From the NCBI GenBank assembly GCA_910587865.1, contig CAJUNX010000053.1, positions 1 to 24,936 of the forward strand: 24,936 nt of DNA. The letters run 5' to 3'. Under the pieces are notes generated by a model. It was not told the DNA's origin. It did no database searches and saw only the letters and a list, made by a program, of their open reading frames with translations. Made by a program: the position numbers and the translations under genes. Source of the stretch: an uncultured Roseburia sp. Its GTDB lineage: Bacteria; Bacillota; Clostridia; Lachnospirales; Lachnospiraceae. Positions 22,446 to 24,936 of this stretch are shown here, in pieces. Each line of letters begins with the position of its first letter. Positions within the stretch are counted from its first letter, which is position 1.

Positions 22446-22614
22446 GCCGGGACGAAAGAAACGGAATCGCCCGGCATCTTCCGGCTGAGAGCCGCCGAAA
22501 TCCAAGGATTGTTCGGTGGGCCGGATTGTGACGCATGCTGCCGGCCGGGACGAAAGAAACGGAATCCGCCCGGTCGTCCCGGCAGCGTTCGAACAGAGCG
22601 AGAGCCGCCCGGCG
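22446..22614. other. Convergent spacer with repeats and kinase-tail duplicate
   Basis: A 169-base gap between the unknown + strand gene and the - strand kinase. A 23-base exact repeat occurs at 22446-22468 and 22544-22566 (gccgggacgaaagaaacg plus five bases). The second copy begins a 10-bp inverted repeat gccgggacga/tcgtcccggc (22544-22553 with 22574-22583). Bases 22471-22537 are a diverged copy of the kinase 3' end. No T-tract terminator for either gene is visible. Confidence 0.7.
22471..22537 (-). pseudogene. Diverged duplicate of the histidine-kinase C-terminal coding
   Basis: A 67-base stretch aligns without gaps to 22670-22736, inside the kinase gene, with about 56 identical positions by hand. 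Read on the - strand in the matching frame it gives VTIRPTEQSLDFGGSQPEDAG against VTIRLAGQSSGFGGSQLEDAG in the kinase (residues 576-596). The copy lies past the kinase stop and has no start of its own, so it is a vestige of duplication or of a paralogous kinase end. Confidence 0.75.
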
Positions 22615-24456
22615 TTATTTGCGCGCCGCGCCGTCCGCAGCGAAACCGTTTTGTTCGAAGGGCGTCAGTCCGGCGTCTTCCAGCTGTGAGCCGCCGAAAC
22701 CGGAGGATTGTCCGGCAAGCCGGATTGTGACGCAGGTTCCCCCGCCCGGCGTGCCTGTGATCTGAAGGCCGCTCGAAGCGCCGAACCGAAGGCGCAGCCG
22801 GCGGTTGACATTCGAGATTCCGATGTGGCTGCCGGAATATGCGGTCGGATCAGAGTCCGGGTCCTTCAGTCGACGCTGCAGGGCATCCAGTGTATTCTTA
22901 TCCATACCGACACCGTCGTCCTGAATAATAATTTCTACAAACGATTCTTTGCGGTGCATGGAGATCGTCAGATTTCCGATGCCACGCTTTGGCTCCAGCC
23001 CGTGATAGACAGCGTTTTCCACGATGGGCTGAAGCGTCAGCTTAAGGATCGGTGATTCCAGGACATCCCCGTCTATCTGATAATGGATCCGGATGCGCTC
23101 GCCAAAGCGGATCCGGATAATGTCAAGGTAATGGCGCACATATTCCAGCTCGCAGCGGATCGGCACGAACCGGTCGGAGGCGCTGATGCTGTACCGGTAG
23201 AGTTCCGCCATGGAAAATGCGATGTCCCGGATGGGATCGATCCCCTCGCTCTCCGCGATGCTGCTGATTGTCTCTAAGGTGTTATACAAAAAATGGGGGT
23301 TGATCTGAGACTGTAAGGTGTGGATCTGCAGTTCTTTTTCGCGCAGGGAATATTCGTATTTTTCCCGGATCAGCTGGCGGATGTGGGAGAGCATCTGATC
23401 GAGGCAGGTTCCGAGATCGCCGATCTCATCGTGCGTCAGCGGCGGAACCGTCACTTCCAGATTGCCGCGCATCACCTCGTAGGTCACTTCTTTTAAATCG
23501 TGAATCGGCTTTACGAGCCGCGCCGAGAAAAAGCAGGAGAGCAGCACGGTGAGCAGCATACTGATGCCGGATAACAGCAGAGTAAAGTGTTTTAAATCCG
23601 GGACGCCCGCGGTCAGATCCGGTATGGAATTGACGCAGAGAATGTTCAGGGAAGCCTGGCTGACGGGATAGGAGCTGATAAAATAAGGAACGCCGTCAAT
23701 GGTCTCCTCATAAGAGAGATCCTGCATCCTGCATTCTCTCTGAAACCGTATGATATCTTCCATGACAAACGGTTCCGGATTGATGGTATAGATCAGATCA
23801 TTTCCGTTCAGGAGAAACAGTGAGCCGGTATTTCCGGTAACCAGCGTGGAGAGCAGCTGGTCGACCACATCCGTGTCAAAATCCATGAGAAAATAATAAT
23901 TGTTTTCGGCGGTATTATAATCGATGATTTTCTGGGCATAGGTGATATACGTCCGGCCGTCATCCTTCTGATAGGGGAGAAGCCCGGCCGGAGAAAGGCC
24001 GGAGTGCGCGCCGGAGTTTACCAGGGCACAGAACCATTCGGACTGCGAAAACTGATAATCGCTGGAAGCGGCACGGTTGTTCTGATAGATGATGTTTCCG
24101 GAATCCGACACGATAGACAGATACGGCATGCGCTCGGAGAGGCCGTAGAAGGTCCAGAGCCGTATGATGGTCTCATTTAAGGTGATGTGCGCCCGGACGC
24201 TGCCGGTTGACGTGGCGTCCAGCTCCGCCAGGAGCCTGGGGAGATCCTGGGCGTAAACGGCGTAATAAAACTGATCCAGCTGATTTAAAAATTCCTCCAG
24301 GCCGGTCGCGGTCTGCGTCATCATCTGCCTGGTATAGGAAAACGCATTATCCCTGATGGTGGCCTGATAATGATACCAGGAGGCGCCGCTTAAGATAAAA
24401 AAGGGGATAAAGGAAGAGATCATAAAGAAAACAATAATACGGCTCCTGATTTTCAC
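22615..24456 (-). CDS. YesM-family sensor histidine kinase
   Basis: A membrane sensor that would phosphorylate the AraC-type regulator encoded just before it. The 613-residue product has TM1 at about residues 7-27, a large extracellular sensing domain (about 28-289, Cache-like by size and family), TM2 at about 290-311, HAMP at about 311-363, a His_kinase domain with phospho-acceptor H388 in NPHFLYNTLE, and HATPase_c with LQPIVENAVYHG (N481) and DDGVGM (513-518). The last 34 residues after VTIRL are a low-conservation tail. The start is GTG, overlapping the regulator stop by 4 bases (GTGA), with GGAGGG 8 bases upstream. Such pairs often control carbohydrate transporters; the ligand here is unknown. 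Confidence 0.95.
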   Translation of the reverse strand: MKIRSRIIVFFMISSFIPFFILSGASWYHYQATIRDNAFSYTRQMMTQTATGLEEFLNQLDQFYYAVYAQDLPRLLAELDATSTGSVRAHITLNETIIRLWTFYGLSERMPYLSIVSDSGNIIYQNNRAASSDYQFSQSEWFCALVNSGAHSGLSPAGLLPYQKDDGRTYITYAQKIIDYNTAENNYYFLMDFDTDVVDQLLSTLVTGNTGSLFLLNGNDLIYTINPEPFVMEDIIRFQRECRMQDLSYEETIDGVPYFISSYPVSQASLNILCVNSIPDLTAGVPDLKHFTLLLSGISMLLTVLLSCFFSARLVKPIHDLKEVTYEVMRGNLEVTVPPLTHDEIGDLGTCLDQMLSHIRQLIREKYEYSLREKELQIHTLQSQINPHFLYNTLETISSIAESEGIDPIRDIAFSMAELYRYSISASDRFVPIRCELEYVRHYLDIIRIRFGERIRIHYQIDGDVLESPILKLTLQPIVENAVYHGLEPKRGIGNLTISMHRKESFVEIIIQDDGVGMDKNTLDALQRRLKDPDSDPTAYSGSHIGISNVNRRLRLRFGASSGLQITGTPGGGTCVTIRLAGQSSGFGGSQLEDAGLTPFEQNGFAADGAARK

Positions 24457-24936
24457 GTCTTTGTCCCTCCTGTCTGCTGGTATTCGCTGGGCATCATGCC
24501 GGTATATTTCCGGAATGCTTTGGAAAAATAGCTGCAGTCGTCATATCCTGTCATGCGGGCGATCTGATTGACGCGCAGAGATTTGTTCAAAAGCATCTGC
24601 TTGGCGTTTTCCATTCTTACACTTGTCAGATATTCGTTGAAATTTTTTCCGGTCACATTTTTAAAAGAAACACTGAAATAAGAAGGATTCAGGTAAAACA
24701 GCGACGCGATCTGCCTGAGAGAAATATCCTCATAATACCGGGAGCGGATATACTGCTCCGCGTTATGGATCACCTGCACAATCGAGGGCGTCTCCTGAAA
24801 TGAGGAGGAGATCTCCCAGCAGTAAGCGGCGAACTGGCTGACAAAATCCTTTTGCGGCTGGTAGCCGGAAAGAAGCTGCATAAGGGCGGAGCCGGAAGGC
24901 TCTGTATCTTGTACCGATAGATTACGGCTTGCCACA
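24453..24936 (-). CDS. AraC/YesN-type response regulator, C-terminal part
   Basis: Partial: the gene enters from the right edge, so the receiver domain is outside the window. The visible 160 residues contain a linker and an AraC-type DNA-binding domain with two helix-turn-helices, SLRQIASLFYLNPSYFSVSF and RVNQIARMTGYDDCSYFSKA, and the closing YTGMMPSEYQQ motif. The coupled downstream kinase (4-base overlap) identifies it as the partner regulator of a YesM/YesN-type system. The apparent start at 24935 is an internal GTG codon. The target genes are not visible here. Confidence 0.93.
   Translation of the reverse strand, partial: VASRNLSVQDTEPSGSALMQLLSGYQPQKDFVSQFAAYCWEISSSFQETPSIVQVIHNAEQYIRSRYYEDISLRQIASLFYLNPSYFSVSFKNVTGKNFNEYLTSVRMENAKQMLLNKSLRVNQIARMTGYDDCSYFSKAFRKYTGMMPSEYQQTGGTKT

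Noticed and set aside
22270..22536. 88-codon - strand frame opposite the end of the unknown gene
   Set aside because: Arg/Ala/Ser-rich shadow frame. The kinase-tail duplicate is read in a different frame.
1..24936. CRISPR arrays, tRNA or rRNA genes, transposases, phage genes
   Set aside because: None seen. The only repeats are the tandem, inverted and kinase-tail repeats described, none with CRISPR spacing.

Overview
The window is chromosomal DNA from a Gram-positive member of the Clostridia. Lachnospiraceae is the best guess. The evidence is a Firmicutes-style S10-spc-alpha ribosomal super-operon with zinc-type S14 and L36, a zinc-lid adenylate kinase, a KOW protein between map and infA, rpsD inside the alpha cluster, a ROK glucokinase and a YesM/YesN-type two-component pair. 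The genus cannot be named from sequence reading alone.

Layout: 1-228 is the structured leader of the S10 cluster. From 229 to about 12837 on the + strand run rpsJ-rplC-rplD-rplW-rplB-rpsS-rplV-rpsC-rplP-rpmC-rpsQ-rplN-rplX-rplE-rpsZ-rpsH-rplF-rplR-rpsE-rpmD-rplO-secY-adk-map. The KOW RNA-binding protein and infA follow. A second strong promoter (13372-13401) then precedes rpmJ-rpsM-rpsK-rpsD-rpoA-rplQ, which ends at a good intrinsic terminator (17439-17474). These genes build most of the ribosome's early-assembly proteins, the Sec translocon channel, AMP/ADP balance, N-terminal Met removal, initiation factor 1 and the RNA polymerase alpha subunit. Several spacers are unusually long and rich in hairpins (before rplC, rplB, rpsS, rplF, rpsM, rpoA and rplQ). 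At least one of them (before rpsS) holds an excellent internal promoter.

From 17475 to 18012 is a non-ribosomal spacer with a 38-bp tandem repeat, a near-perfect 22-bp inverted repeat, a possible promoter and a small unlisted reading frame (17839-18000). The frame sits directly before a class A penicillin-binding protein that carries an unusual C-terminal 20-residue repeat tail. A ROK glucokinase with its own promoter and terminator follows, then a 347-residue protein I do not recognise.

On the - strand, from the right edge inward, are the C-terminal part of an AraC-type (YesN-like) response regulator and a complete YesM-like sensor histidine kinase, translationally coupled. Just past the kinase stop codon lies a diverged duplicate of DNA encoding the kinase's own C-terminal tail.

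Most of the window is ordinary housekeeping DNA. I see no defence island, CRISPR array, transposase or phage gene. The points most worth a second look are the kinase-tail duplication, the long inverted repeat after rplQ, the small ORF before the PBP, and the long structured leaders before rpsM and rplQ.
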